DNA from: Stenotrophomonas africana
GTDB taxonomy: Bacteria > Pseudomonadota > Gammaproteobacteria > Xanthomonadales > Xanthomonadaceae
Assembly (NCBI RefSeq): GCF_013004645.1
Contig: NZ_JABEME010000001.1
Coordinates: 496,001 to 560,000 of the forward strand
Reading direction: 5' to 3'
Length of the DNA: 64,000 nt
Part shown: piece by piece, positions 51,345-60,551 of the stretch
How the letters are laid out: every line of letters starts with the position of its first letter
Numbering within the stretch: the first letter of the stretch is position 1
Program-made: the position numbers and the translations under genes
Notes under the pieces: generated by a model
Database searches by the model: none
What the model was told of the DNA's origin: nothing
What the model saw: the letters and a program-made list of their open reading frames with translations, nothing else

Positions 51345-51789
51345 GCGGGCCTCCGCGCAGGCGGCCACGCAACTCCACCAGCGAATCAAAGACATGCTTC
51401 TCGGCCGTGTCGCGTTCGATCGCAACCACACGCGTTGCGCGGTGCGCCACCGCGCGGGCCATGCGGTGCGCCGTTTCGTGCTGCTCGCGCGCGACCAGGG
51501 CATCGTCCTCGGCGTGCTGCAAGCGCTGTTGGCACACCTGCACATCCCGCCATGCGGCTTCCTCCATGCCCGCACTCGCGGTCAAGCGCGCCAGATCCAG
51601 CAGAGGACTCTGCAGCAGCCTCAGACGCTGCTCGCTGGCCGCCTGCGCACGGTCCTGCACGGCCGCGACCGCAGCAGTCGCCTCCGCAACCGCGCGCAGC
51701 GCCATCTGGCGGGCCGCCGCAGCGCGGTCTTCACCGAAACTGCGCCAGCGCTGCAGCGCATGCAAGCCCTTGCTGCGCGGGACGCTCAT
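51337..51789 (-). CDS. fliJ: Export chaperone FliJ
   Basis: A 150-residue, almost wholly helical coiled-coil protein (many Ala, Arg, Gln; about residues 15-145), directly after fliI. FliJ links the FliI ATPase to FlhA. Sequence is poorly conserved in this family; the call rests on size, helix content and order. Confidence 0.7.
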   Translation of the reverse strand: MSVPRSKGLHALQRWRSFGEDRAAAARQMALRAVAEATAAVAAVQDRAQAASEQRLRLLQSPLLDLARLTASAGMEEAAWRDVQVCQQRLQHAEDDALVAREQHETAHRMARAVAHRATRVVAIERDTAEKHVFDSLVELRGRLRGGPHD

Positions 51790-53102
51790 GCCGCCCCCTG
51801 CAATGCGGCTGCCAGGCGGCGGTAAGCCGCTTCGCGCGGGGTCGCCTCGCTGGGCGGCTGTTGCAGCACGGCTTCAAGATGCGGCCGCTGCTCGATGATC
51901 CGGTCCAGTGTCGGGTTGGCGCCCTTCTGGTGTGCCCCCAGCTCGATCAGGTCGCGCGACGCTTCATACAGCGCCAGATGGCGTCGCGCTTCACGTGCCA
52001 GTGCCAGCTCATCGCTGCTGGCCACCGCATCCATCACCCGGCTGGCACTGTGCAGGACATCGATGGCCGGATGGTGTCCGCGCGCGGCCAGCTCGCGGGA
52101 CAGCACGACGTGGCCGTCGAGGATGGCGCGCATATGATCGGTCACCGGCTCATTCATGTCATCGCCTTCCACCAGCACGCTGTAGATGCCTGTGATCGAG
52201 CCACCCGCCTGCAGCTTTCCGCAGCGCTCGAGCATCCGTGGCAGCTGCGCGAACACCGATGGCGTGTAGCCACGGAAGGTGGGTGGCTCGCCGACCGCCA
52301 GGCCGATTTCGCGCTGCGCCATCGCAAAGCGGGTCATCGAATCGACCACCAGCAGCACCGAACGGCCGCTGTCTCGGAAGTACTCGGCCACTGCGTGGGC
52401 GGCGTGGGCCGCATGCACGCGGGTCACGGCCGTCTCATCGGCGGTCGCCACCATCACCACCGACCGGCGCAGTCCGGTATCGCCCAGGGAGTGGCGCAGG
52501 AAGTCGCCCACCTCGCGCCCACGCTCGCCGATCAAGGCAAGCACGGTCACGTCGGCCTGTACCTCCCGTGCAAGTGCCCCCAGCAACGTACTTTTGCCAA
52601 CACCGCTGCCGGCGAAGACGCCGATCCGCTGGCCTTCACCCAGGGTCAACAGGGTGTCGACCGCGCGGATGCCCGTGGCCAACGGCGTGTCGATCGGCGC
52701 ACGATGCAGGGGATTGATCGGCGTCCGGCGCAACGCGTAGCGTTGCGCGCACTGCAGCGGACGGCCGTCGATCGGCTCGCAGAGTGCATTCACCACGCGG
52801 CCAAGCAGGGCGTCGCCGACCGGCACTTCCAGGGCACGCTCGCAGGCACGGATCTCCTGCCCCGGAGCCAGGCCGTCGATCTCGCCGAACGGCATCAGCT
52901 GGGTGCGCCCCTGGCGAAACCCGACCACCTCGGCCAGGATCGGTGCACGCCCGTCGCGGTCGATATGGCACAACTCGCCTACACCGACCTCGGGGCCAAG
53001 CGCCTCGATCACCAAGCCGTTATAGGACGCCACCTGGCCGAGGCGACGCACCATCGGCGCCGCGGCAATGGCTTCAAGCAGGGTATCGCAGGCAGCCGTC
53101 AT
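51786..53102 (-). CDS. fliI: Flagellar export ATPase FliI
   Basis: A 438-residue ATPase. Walker A is AGSGVGKST (about 164-172, Lys170) and Walker B is VLLVVDS (about 255). DSMTRFAMAQREIGLAVGEPP follows, and GGSITGIYSVLVEGDDMNEP and HHPAIDVLHSASRVM are typical of FliI/SctN. ATG 53102 overlaps fliH; the frame beyond it is a shadow. Confidence 0.96.
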   Translation of the reverse strand: MTAACDTLLEAIAAAPMVRRLGQVASYNGLVIEALGPEVGVGELCHIDRDGRAPILAEVVGFRQGRTQLMPFGEIDGLAPGQEIRACERALEVPVGDALLGRVVNALCEPIDGRPLQCAQRYALRRTPINPLHRAPIDTPLATGIRAVDTLLTLGEGQRIGVFAGSGVGKSTLLGALAREVQADVTVLALIGERGREVGDFLRHSLGDTGLRRSVVMVATADETAVTRVHAAHAAHAVAEYFRDSGRSVLLVVDSMTRFAMAQREIGLAVGEPPTFRGYTPSVFAQLPRMLERCGKLQAGGSITGIYSVLVEGDDMNEPVTDHMRAILDGHVVLSRELAARGHHPAIDVLHSASRVMDAVASSDELALAREARRHLALYEASRDLIELGAHQKGANPTLDRIIEQRPHLEAVLQQPPSEATPREAAYRRLAAALQGAA

Positions 53103-53752
53103 TGCGCAGCCCCTGCGCTGGCCAGCCCCTGCAGGAAGGCCGTACGCAATGCATCCAGACGCACATCCAGCCCCACATCGTCGATCCCCAGCGGACTCTC
53201 GATCCGGCACTGGCCCGGCTGCAGGCGCGCGTCCGCTTCGATGAGGATCTCCGCGCTGGCCAACGCCTGCGCGTACGGCACGTCCAGCGGAGGCAGCCGC
53301 AACCGCAACGGGCGCTGCTTCTGCTCGGCCAGCGCCTGCCGGCAGGCCTGCGCGATACGCTCTTCGGCAGGCAGCGTATCCAGCACGCGAAGCATGGCGG
53401 CATAAGCCAGTTGTGCCGCCGTTGCCAGCGTGGCGCGTTCCAGTTCAGCGAGCTGCGTGGGCAGCTGCACCGACCACTGCGCCAGACGTGCGCGCTCATC
53501 CTGCAGTTCCGCCAGGGCCTGGGCATGACGCTGATGGCAAGCCAGTTCCGCAGCAGCCACCGCATCACGGATCTGCGCATCGGCCTGGCGCATGCCTTCG
53601 GCATGGCCAGCTTCACGTGCTTCCTGCAACCGCTGCAGGCGCTCCTGCTCCGGATCGATACCGATCACAGGCGGCGCCGTCACTTCGGCGGACGCGAACA
53701 ACGTCCCCAGCCTTACCACCCTCGGTTCATCAGCAGCCAGTCGCTGGATCAT
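53099..53752 (-). CDS. fliH: FliI regulator FliH
   Basis: A 217-residue protein with a long helical middle (about 35-115) and a C-terminal domain (about 150-215) ending in IDDVGLDVRLDALRTAF, like the FliH/SctL family. It restrains and docks FliI. It overlaps fliG and fliI by four bases each. Confidence 0.78.
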   Translation of the reverse strand: MIQRLAADEPRVVRLGTLFASAEVTAPPVIGIDPEQERLQRLQEAREAGHAEGMRQADAQIRDAVAAAELACHQRHAQALAELQDERARLAQWSVQLPTQLAELERATLATAAQLAYAAMLRVLDTLPAEERIAQACRQALAEQKQRPLRLRLPPLDVPYAQALASAEILIEADARLQPGQCRIESPLGIDDVGLDVRLDALRTAFLQGLASAGAAQ

Positions 53753-54195
53753 GCGGCGCGCTCCACCGCCGCCAACTGCATCGCCTCTGCCTTGAGTGCA
53801 TGGGCCAGGCGCGGCGGCAGTGCGGGCACCCTGGCTAATTCGCGCGCCACCACCGCACCGCGTGACGGCTCCAGCAGCGACACGCAGAACGATCGATCCA
53901 GCTCCCCCCAGGCCGCCAGTACGCGTGCGTACCAGGCATCCGGCAGGTGCGCCGCCAATCCCATCAACTGCTCTACATCCAGCGACGTTTCGCTGGTGAG
54001 TCCAACCAACTCGTCGGCCAGCAGCGCCTGGGCAAGCTCGGCGATGGGCAGGCGCAAAGCCTGCAGCTCATCCACCAGTCGCTTGATCCGGGATGCCGCG
54101 GCCGGTGGCAGCTGGGCAAGCAGCTGGCGCCGGTCGGACGCCGCCAGCGTGGCCAGCGTCAGGGCGCACTTGCGTTCGCCGCGCGAACTGTTCAT
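53749..54195 (-). CDS. fliG: FliG-like rotor protein, only 148 residues
   Basis: A protein in the fliG position between fliF and fliH, overlapping each by four bases, so it cannot be longer. CALTLATLAASDRRQLLAQL and AAASRIKRLVDEL recall FliG helical repeats. Standard FliG has about 330 residues in three domains; here more than half is missing. I cannot identify a complete torque-helix domain with its charged ridge. LDVEQLMGLAAHLPDAWYAR could be a remnant of it. A frameshift is unlikely, as both neighbours abut. Confidence 0.6.
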   Translation of the reverse strand: MNSSRGERKCALTLATLAASDRRQLLAQLPPAAASRIKRLVDELQALRLPIAELAQALLADELVGLTSETSLDVEQLMGLAAHLPDAWYARVLAAWGELDRSFCVSLLEPSRGAVVARELARVPALPPRLAHALKAEAMQLAAVERAA

Positions 54196-55580
54196 GGCGC
54201 CCCACCCTCGGCCAACCAGCCACGCATCTTGGCCAGAACGGCGTCCCGCTCGGAGCGGCTCAATCGCTTCGGACGTCGTTGCGTAGCCAGGATCGCAATC
54301 CCGCCCAGCAAGGCACCGGCAACGGCGATCAGGGCCCAACGGATCCAGGGGGCCGATGCCGCCGTCTGCTTCACCGGTGATGTCGGCTGGGAGGGTGGAG
54401 TGGCCTGCGTTGCACCCAGCGCAGTGACGGTACGGGCCGCGCCGGGTGAGGCATCCCAGCGCTGGCCGCGGCCAAGCCGCGACACCGCCAGGCGGTCTCC
54501 TCGCACCTCGTTGATGCCGGCCGCGGCTGCGACCAGCGAGCGGATCCGCTCGACCTCGCTGTCGTCCAGGTTCGGTGGCAGGATGACCGCCACGGACAGC
54601 GTCTCGATCCGGCCCGGGGCGCGGGCGATCTCCTGGCGGGCGGTGCCGTGTACGAAGGTGGACTCCTCCTCGTTCTGGTTCTGCCCACCCTCGCTGCCTC
54701 CCGAGTGACTGACTCGCTTGTTGGCGAGCAGGCCGTTGCCATCGCCCCCCTGCGCCAGCAGCCGTTCGCTCACTTCACGAACCGCGTCGAAGTTGAGGGT
54801 GGCCTCCACCGACACACGGAATTCTCCGTCATGCAGGACCTGCCCAAGCAGATCCACGATTCGCGCCTGCAGGCGGTTCTCCAGCCGCTGGTCTTCTTCG
54901 GCATGTCCCTGCAGATCGGCATCGTTGGTACCATCTGTGCTCGCGGCTGCAAGCAGACCACCATCGGAATCCAGCACCGAGACCTGGGTCGGTGCCAGAC
55001 CCTCCACAGATGCGGCCACCAGGCTGCGTACGCCATTGATCTGCTTGCGGGTCAGGCGCTGGCCCGGCTCCAGCGCCAGTGCGACAGATGCCTTCGAGTC
55101 ATCATGCTGATCGGCGAACAGGCCAGGACGGCGGATGGTGAGGTGCACCCGCGCACCGGTGACACCGGGAAGCGCAGCGATGGTACGTTCGATCTCGCCC
55201 TGCAGGGCGCGTTGGTAATTGACCCGCTGCGCGAACTCGGTGACACCGAAGTCCGAATCGTCGAACAGCTCGAAGCCGACATGTCCCCCACGCGGCACCC
55301 CGGCCGAAACCAACCGCATGCGGGTGTCATACACCTGATCGGCCGCTACGGTGATGCCGGCGCCGCCGTCGGTGATGGTGTGTGGCACCTTCCATTCGTT
55401 GAGCGACGCGACCACCTCGGCAGCATCGCGTTCATTCATGTTGCCGAACAGCAGCTGCTGCCGGGGCGTCATCACCCACCACAGGGTCGCAATGGTCAGC
55501 GCCAGCAGCGCGACGATGCCGATGATCAGGCCAATCCGCGCCGGGCGCTGCAACGAAAGATAGAAATTCCTGGGATCCAT
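54192..55580 (-). CDS. fliF: MS-ring protein FliF
   Basis: A 462-residue ring protein. Segment one (about 14-36) leads to the ring-building motifs (LFGNMNERDAAEVVASLNEW, NYQRALQGEIERTIAALPGV). A linker rich in Gly/Gln/Glu (about 290-315) is followed by segment two (about 412-432). A short cytoplasmic tail, RDAVLAKMRGWLAEGG, resembles the FliG-binding end. E. coli FliF is 552 residues; the loss is mainly in the C-terminal half. Confidence 0.92.
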   Translation of the reverse strand: MDPRNFYLSLQRPARIGLIIGIVALLALTIATLWWVMTPRQQLLFGNMNERDAAEVVASLNEWKVPHTITDGGAGITVAADQVYDTRMRLVSAGVPRGGHVGFELFDDSDFGVTEFAQRVNYQRALQGEIERTIAALPGVTGARVHLTIRRPGLFADQHDDSKASVALALEPGQRLTRKQINGVRSLVAASVEGLAPTQVSVLDSDGGLLAAASTDGTNDADLQGHAEEDQRLENRLQARIVDLLGQVLHDGEFRVSVEATLNFDAVREVSERLLAQGGDGNGLLANKRVSHSGGSEGGQNQNEEESTFVHGTARQEIARAPGRIETLSVAVILPPNLDDSEVERIRSLVAAAAGINEVRGDRLAVSRLGRGQRWDASPGAARTVTALGATQATPPSQPTSPVKQTAASAPWIRWALIAVAGALLGGIAILATQRRPKRLSRSERDAVLAKMRGWLAEGGAP

Positions 55581-55614
55581 GGACTCGGCTTGATAGATGA
55601 GAGGGAGCAGTGGC

Positions 55615-55911
55615 TTACAGCTGGATCCGCGCCAGTTCCTGATAGGCCTCTACCAGGCGGTTGCGCACTTCGGTAGCCAGGCTGAGATCCAGGCGTGCCT
55701 GTTCCAGTGCGATCATCACTTCGTGCACCGGCACGTCACGTCCGGCGGCGAGTGCGCGGACCCCGGTCTCGGCTACATCCAGGCTGTGCTCGACATGCCC
55801 AACTCCACTGGCAAGCCATCCGGAGAAGTCCGCCGCAGGGGTGGCCGGCGCCGATATGGCCAGACTCTGTCCCTGTTCCAGCCCGATTGGGCTGATTGCC
55901 TCGATGCTCAT
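55615..55911 (-). CDS. fliE: Rod adaptor FliE
   Basis: A 98-residue protein joining MS ring and rod. DVPVHEVMIALEQARLDLSL and EVRNRLVEAYQELARIQL at the C-terminus are the FliE signature. ATG 55911 overlaps the flgC stop. Confidence 0.92.
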   Translation of the reverse strand: MSIEAISPIGLEQGQSLAISAPATPAADFSGWLASGVGHVEHSLDVAETGVRALAAGRDVPVHEVMIALEQARLDLSLATEVRNRLVEAYQELARIQL

Positions 55912-56303
55912 CACTTGGCCCCGATTTCAAGCGAACGCAGCATCATGCTGCGCAGCAGGTTGAACGAACGTACGTTGGCCTCATAGCCACGGCTGGCCGT
56001 CATCAGGGTGGTCATTTCCTGCACCAGGTCGACTTGGGGAAAACGTACCTGGCCATTGCTGTCGGCCAACGGATTGCCCGGGTCATGGACCACACGGGTA
56101 GCCGCCGGGGTCTGCTGCAGCGTGCCACCCTGCCCCAACCAGTGGCCGAACGAGCTGCCATTGCCGACCTGCCACAGCGTCACCTCCTGACCGGCAGGCA
56201 CGGCGAGGTTGGCGGCCGCGATATTGCGACTGGCCGCATCCAGGCGCAGGCGCTCGTAGTTCAGGCCGTCACGCGCCACATCCAGTACTGAATCGATCGG
56301 CAT
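55911..56303 (-). CDS. flgC: Proximal rod protein FlgC
   Basis: A 130-residue rod subunit. The N-terminal rod motif is degenerate (LRLDAASRNIAAANL), and the C-terminus LVQEMTTLMTASRGYEANVR is typical. VHDPGNPLADSNGQVRFPQV is the FlgC block. Confidence 0.92.
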   Translation of the reverse strand: MPIDSVLDVARDGLNYERLRLDAASRNIAAANLAVPAGQEVTLWQVGNGSSFGHWLGQGGTLQQTPAATRVVHDPGNPLADSNGQVRFPQVDLVQEMTTLMTASRGYEANVRSFNLLRSMMLRSLEIGAK

Positions 56304-56305
56304 GC

Positions 56306-56668
56306 TCAGTTCCTCCCGACTACGGCCAGACGCATCAAGCCGAACTGCCGGTTCAGCGCTTCGGTCAGTGACTGGAAGCCGACGCCTACCCCCACCAGTT
56401 CACTGACCTGCGCATCCAGGTTCAGCGGCGTTTCCAACGGACGGATATCCGGCTCACGCACGTGGGCGATTGCCTGCCGCAGCCCATCACTGCGGCCCTC
56501 CACGGCCGCATCGAGCATCACCTGATACTGCGAGAAGTCCGCACGCAGCGCCAATGCACCAGGCATCGAAGCATTGGCGATGTTGGAATTGGCGATCTCG
56601 GCGCGGCTCTGGTACATGCCCAGCGCCAGCCGGATCGCGTCGATGGTGGTCTCACTGCTGGACATCAT
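56306..56668 (-). CDS. flgB: Proximal rod protein FlgB
   Basis: A 120-residue rod subunit: SRAEIANSNIANASMPGALA is the rod motif, and LDAQVSELVGVGVGFQSLTE is the C-terminal part. AGGAG stands five bases before ATG 56668 and eight before ATG 56665, so either start works; ATG 56686 is less likely. Confidence 0.9.
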   Translation of the reverse strand: MMSSSETTIDAIRLALGMYQSRAEIANSNIANASMPGALALRADFSQYQVMLDAAVEGRSDGLRQAIAHVREPDIRPLETPLNLDAQVSELVGVGVGFQSLTEALNRQFGLMRLAVVGRN

Positions 56669-56686
56669 CAGCGCTCCTGTGTGCAT

Positions 56687-57802
56687 TCATTGGATGACGA
56701 GTTCGCCGTCGAGCGAACCGGCAGCCTTGATCGATTGAAGTACGGCAATGACGTCGCGCGTGCTCAGATGCACTGCGCGCAGCGCCGAGATCAGGTCAGC
56801 GACGGTGGCGCCTTCAGGAATGCGTACGAGCGGCGCCTCTGGATCTTCGGCCTTGATCGTGGTGCTGGGCACCACCGCCGTGGCAATGCTGTGCCCAGGG
56901 CGGTAATAGATCCCATCAGGCTGTGATACCTGGTACTCGGTGCGGATCTCCACGCGCAGGCCCGCATGGGAAATGCCCACCTGGCCCAGCCGCACATCGC
57001 CGCCGGCGACGACCGTACCGGTACGCTCATTGACCACTACCCGCGCCGGCCTGTCCTGAACCACCGACAGATTCTCCAAGCGCGCGATGCGCTCCACCAG
57101 GTCTGCGGGTGGCGCGGCGAAAGACACCGTGACCTTGCCTGCGTGCGTCGCACGCACCGTCGATGTCGGCTCTGCACTGCGGATCACGCTGGCGATGCGG
57201 CTGGCATTGGTGAAGTCGGGCTCGTTGAGCAGGATGCTCAGCTCATGCCCGTCTCCGGCAACAGGCAATGGTGATGCCCGTTCGATGCTGGCTCCGGACG
57301 GAATCCAGCCCACCGTGGGGTGGTTCTTCTGCAGCGATGCGGTGACCCCCTGAAACTGGTAACCACCCACAGAGATGGCGCCCTGCGCCATTGCATACAG
57401 TCGACCGTCAGCAGCCATCAACGGCGTCAGCATCAACGTGCCACCGGTCAGGCTACGGGCATCACCCGACGAGGCGACCTGCACATCCACCATCTGTCCC
57501 GGCTCGGCAAACGCAGGCAACTTGGCGGTGACGATCACCGCCGCCACATTGCGGCTGGCAATATCGTCCTCGACCACGTTGACGCCGAAGTTGCGCAGCG
57601 TGTTGGCCACCGACTGAACGGTGGCGCGGTTGCGCTGGGAGTCACCGGAACCGGAGAGCCCGAACACCAGACCGTAGCCTGTCAGCTGGTTCTCGCGGAC
57701 ACCCGCGACTCGCGCGATGTCCTTCACCTTAACTGCGCCGGCGTGGGCCGCGCCGGCGTGGAAAAGTGTGGCCAGGAGTAGAACCGCGATCGAGATCCTC
57801 AC
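56687..57802 (-). CDS. flgI: P-ring protein FlgI
   Basis: A 371-residue periplasmic ring protein with signal peptide (ISIAVLLLATLFHAGAAHAG). VKDIARVAGVRENQLTGYGL, GTLMLTPLMAADGRLYAMAQ and VVVNERTGTVVAGGDVRLGQ are FlgI blocks. The GTG at 57802 overlaps the flgH stop (GTGA) with GAGG five bases upstream, and is preferred to the open frame extension. Confidence 0.95.
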   Translation of the reverse strand: MRISIAVLLLATLFHAGAAHAGAVKVKDIARVAGVRENQLTGYGLVFGLSGSGDSQRNRATVQSVANTLRNFGVNVVEDDIASRNVAAVIVTAKLPAFAEPGQMVDVQVASSGDARSLTGGTLMLTPLMAADGRLYAMAQGAISVGGYQFQGVTASLQKNHPTVGWIPSGASIERASPLPVAGDGHELSILLNEPDFTNASRIASVIRSAEPTSTVRATHAGKVTVSFAAPPADLVERIARLENLSVVQDRPARVVVNERTGTVVAGGDVRLGQVGISHAGLRVEIRTEYQVSQPDGIYYRPGHSIATAVVPSTTIKAEDPEAPLVRIPEGATVADLISALRAVHLSTRDVIAVLQSIKAAGSLDGELVIQ

Positions 57803-58374
57803 ATCAACCTCAGCCACTTGAAGAATCGGTAGATCACACTCTGGCGCTGGGACTCACTGACGATGCCCACGCCATCCAGCTCCAGTTCGGCGTTCGCGAT
57901 ACGGTTGGACCACACCGTGTTCTGTGCAGACACGTCCTGCGGGCGCACGAGGCCTTTCAAGCGGATGCGCTGGTTCTCGCCATTGACGGTGAGCGTCTGA
58001 GCACCCTCGATACGCAGGCTGCCATCGGGCTCCAACGCCACGACCTGCACCGAAACCTGCGTCCTTAGCTCGCCAACGCGTGTGGTCTGTGCGCCACCTG
58101 AGTTACTGCCGCTCAGGCCAACATCGGCGTTGAAATCGGTACTGGGGGAGCGCAGCCCGGCACCAAGATCGAGCCTGCTCGACGCGTCGGTGGCGGCTTG
58201 CGATTTGGCCCGGGTTGCTTCCGCGACGTACACAGTAATGACGTCACCCAGGCGATAGGCCCGATGGTCCGCCGCCAGCGCGCGGTACCGTTCGGGTTCA
58301 ACCAGGCTCTGTGCCTGAGCGGCCTGGGTAGCCAGCAAAGCGCCCAGCAGGGTGGCAGCAGCCTGTTTATTCAT
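57799..58374 (-). CDS. flgH: L-ring protein FlgH without lipobox
   Basis: A 191-residue outer-membrane ring protein. YRLGDVITVYVAEATRAKSQ and RLKGLVRPQDVSAQNTVWSN are FlgH blocks. The N-terminus MNKQAAATLLGALLATQAAQ is a plain Sec signal (cut near AQA-QS). Standard FlgH is a lipoprotein with a conserved cysteine; this one has no cysteine at all. Confidence 0.92.
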   Translation of the reverse strand: MNKQAAATLLGALLATQAAQAQSLVEPERYRALAADHRAYRLGDVITVYVAEATRAKSQAATDASSRLDLGAGLRSPSTDFNADVGLSGSNSGGAQTTRVGELRTQVSVQVVALEPDGSLRIEGAQTLTVNGENQRIRLKGLVRPQDVSAQNTVWSNRIANAELELDGVGIVSESQRQSVIYRFFKWLRLM

Positions 58375-59065
58375 CGACCACCACCTCTGCCGGAGCGCTG
58401 ACCCGTGCCTGCACTGCCCGCTGCGATCCCTGCGGACGGACCTGGATGCGCTCACCCAGCCGTCCACTGGCCAGTGCCGTTCCCGCCACTACGATGCGGA
58501 CGGCGCCGCGCTCCACCGCCAGGGTCACCTGCTGCTGTGCCGCAACTTCGGGTGCAGCCGCAAGATCCTCGGCCAGCACCGGACTACCGGCATGCACCGC
58601 GCGCCGCAGTCGCTTGCCTCGCAGGTCGGCCAGTGTGGCAATCGCGGGCCCTTCGCAACAGGCCATGTCGATGCGGACGGGCGTTGCCTGCAGCTTCTCC
58701 CCCGGAACCATCGCCGGATAGTCGTTGCTGTAGGCCAGCACTTCGCGCAGGTCGCTCGCTGCAAGCCATACCGTGACAAGGCGGCGCGTGCCCCTCGAAT
58801 CGGTTAGGCGCACCGGGACCGAGGCGCGCGCACGTGGCCAGCGCCCGGCAACCGTACCGACCTCGACCTCGGGATCAGCACCGACACCTGCGACATCCGC
58901 CACTCGGCCCAGCACCGACACGATCGCGGTACTGCCCTGTGCCTGCAGGCGAGCCTGAACTGTCTCCACCACGCGGGCAGCGAGGTACTGGCCTGGCAAC
59001 GGCGCAGGCGTGGAGTGGGCGGGCACCGGCGTCGCCAAGGCAACCATCAGCATCAAGGAGTGCAT
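58367..59065 (-). CDS. flgA: P-ring chaperone FlgA
   Basis: A 232-residue periplasmic protein with signal peptide (about 1-18). The SAF/FlgA C-terminal part is seen in GKRLRRAVHAGSPVLAEDLA, VTLAVERGAVRIVVAGTALA and GRLGERIQVRPQGSQRAVQA. It helps FlgI assemble. It has an adjacent cysteine pair (MACCEGP). Confidence 0.88.
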   Translation of the reverse strand: MHSLMLMVALATPVPAHSTPAPLPGQYLAARVVETVQARLQAQGSTAIVSVLGRVADVAGVGADPEVEVGTVAGRWPRARASVPVRLTDSRGTRRLVTVWLAASDLREVLAYSNDYPAMVPGEKLQATPVRIDMACCEGPAIATLADLRGKRLRRAVHAGSPVLAEDLAAAPEVAAQQQVTLAVERGAVRIVVAGTALASGRLGERIQVRPQGSQRAVQARVSAPAEVVVDE

Positions 59066-59067
59066 GA

Positions 59068-59847
59068 TCAGCGACGCAGGTTGTTGATGGTTTCCAGGAC
59101 CTGATCTGCAGCCTGCAGCACACGCGCATTGAGCTGATAGGCGCGTTGTGCCATCACCAGGCTGGACATCTCTTCGATCATCTGGACGTTGGCCATTTCC
59201 ACATAGCCCTGCTGCAGCTTGCCGCTGCCGGCCTCACCGGGTACCGCGTAGCCGGGCGAGCCGGCGGCAACGGTGGCGGTAAAGCGGTTGTCGCCCACCG
59301 ACTGCAGGGCATCGGTGGCACCGAACACTGCCAGCTCGATCTCGCCCAGCACGGTGCGCTGGGTCTCGCCCGGCATCAGCACCGAGACCTCGCCAGCGCT
59401 GGATACCTCCAGCTTGGTCGCATCGAGCGGGATCTGCGGGGCGTTTGCCAGGCGGGCGCCCTGCAGGGTGCGCAGGCTGCCTTCGGCGTCAAGCCTGAAC
59501 TGGCCGTCGCGGGTGTAGGCAACGCTGCCGTCGTCCAGCTCCAGCTCGAACAGCCCGGAGCCGTTGATCGCCAGATCCAGCGGATTACCGGTCGCGCGGA
59601 TATCGCCGGTCTCGAATTCGGCCAGGGTGGCACTGATGCGGGTGCCACCCGGCATCGCCTGCGCGGGTGCTGCCGGCACCGTGGCATCGAGGGCCGGTTG
59701 CATTGCGGCACCCGCCACGTCGGCAAAGTTGACCCGGCTGCGCTTGAAGCCCGGAGTCTGCATGTTGGCGACGTTGTTGGAAATCACGTCGATCTGTTTC
59801 TGCTCGCTGCGCAAGCCGCTGGCGGCGATGTAGAGGGCATCGATCAT
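59068..59847 (-). CDS. flgG: Distal rod protein FlgG
   Basis: A 259-residue rod subunit: MIDALYIAASGLRSEQKQID and NNVANMQTPGFKRSRVNFAD at the start, PLDLAINGSGLFELEL in the middle, and QGYVEMANVQMIEEMSSLVM with QRAYQLNARVLQAADQVLET at the end. Length equals standard FlgG (260). Confidence 0.96.
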   Translation of the reverse strand: MIDALYIAASGLRSEQKQIDVISNNVANMQTPGFKRSRVNFADVAGAAMQPALDATVPAAPAQAMPGGTRISATLAEFETGDIRATGNPLDLAINGSGLFELELDDGSVAYTRDGQFRLDAEGSLRTLQGARLANAPQIPLDATKLEVSSAGEVSVLMPGETQRTVLGEIELAVFGATDALQSVGDNRFTATVAAGSPGYAVPGEAGSGKLQQGYVEMANVQMIEEMSSLVMAQRAYQLNARVLQAADQVLETINNLRR

Positions 59848-59863
59848 CTGGGTCGCTCCGTAC

Positions 59864-60544
59864 TCAGTTGTTGCCAAGGTTGTTGATGCCCCGATCCAGC
59901 ATCTGGTCGTAGGTGCTGATGGCGCGGCGAACGGAATCGATGTGGCGGGTGGTTTCCATCAAGCGCAGCATTTCGTCGGCCGCCTCGACGTTGGCACGCT
60001 CAAGGGCCCCCTGCACCACCTTGCCTTCCCACGGATGCAGTTCGCCGCTGTAGTCATAGGTTCCTGCCCCCAGCGGCGACACCGCGGCCGGATCGGCTGT
60101 CGCCACCAGGCGCAGCTGGTCCACTTCCTGCTCTTCCACCCACAGGCGCCCGTCACCGTCCACGCGAACGCTGGCGGCCTGCCCCCCCGGAATCACGATC
60201 GGTCCCGCGCTGCCGACCACGGCTTCGCCGTTGGCCGTCATCAGCTGCCCGGCCTCGCCGATGCGCAGGGCACCCGAGCGCGCCAGCATGGCCCGCCCTT
60301 CACGCTCCACCACGAAAAAGCCCTCCCCGCGCAAGGCAAGGTCAAGCGCCCGGCCGGTCTGCGCAAGCCCACCATCGCGCTGGTCGGCCACGGTGCGCAG
60401 CCCGGCCTGGACGGCGAAATCCGGAGCAGTGCGCAAGGCGCGGTAGCCGGGGGTATGCGCGTTGGCCACGTTCTGGCTGATGGTGGCCAGGGTCCTGACT
60501 TCAGCCGCAAGGCTGCGGCTGATCGCTTCGAGTGTGTCGGTCAT
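59864..60544 (-). CDS. flgF: Proximal rod protein FlgF
   Basis: A 226-residue rod subunit: TISQNVANAHTPGYRALRTA, RALDLALRGEGFFVVEREGR, and GALERANVEAADEMLRLMET with SVRRAISTYDQMLDRGINNL at the end. Slightly shorter than E. coli FlgF (251). It follows flhA directly. Confidence 0.9.
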   Translation of the reverse strand: MTDTLEAISRSLAAEVRTLATISQNVANAHTPGYRALRTAPDFAVQAGLRTVADQRDGGLAQTGRALDLALRGEGFFVVEREGRAMLARSGALRIGEAGQLMTANGEAVVGSAGPIVIPGGQAASVRVDGDGRLWVEEQEVDQLRLVATADPAAVSPLGAGTYDYSGELHPWEGKVVQGALERANVEAADEMLRLMETTRHIDSVRRAISTYDQMLDRGINNLGNN

Positions 60545-60551
60545 GCGGGCC

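Noticed and set aside
50535..53405. A 956-codon open frame on the plus strand across fliK-fliH
   Set aside because: It is a shadow of the overlapping flagellar genes in GC-rich DNA; its protein is low-complexity Arg/Ala/Pro/His with no family features.
53749..54195. FliG as a frameshifted or truncated pseudogene
   Set aside because: Start and stop overlap fliF and fliH by four bases each and no FliG-like sequence is left in other frames nearby, so the short form seems real.
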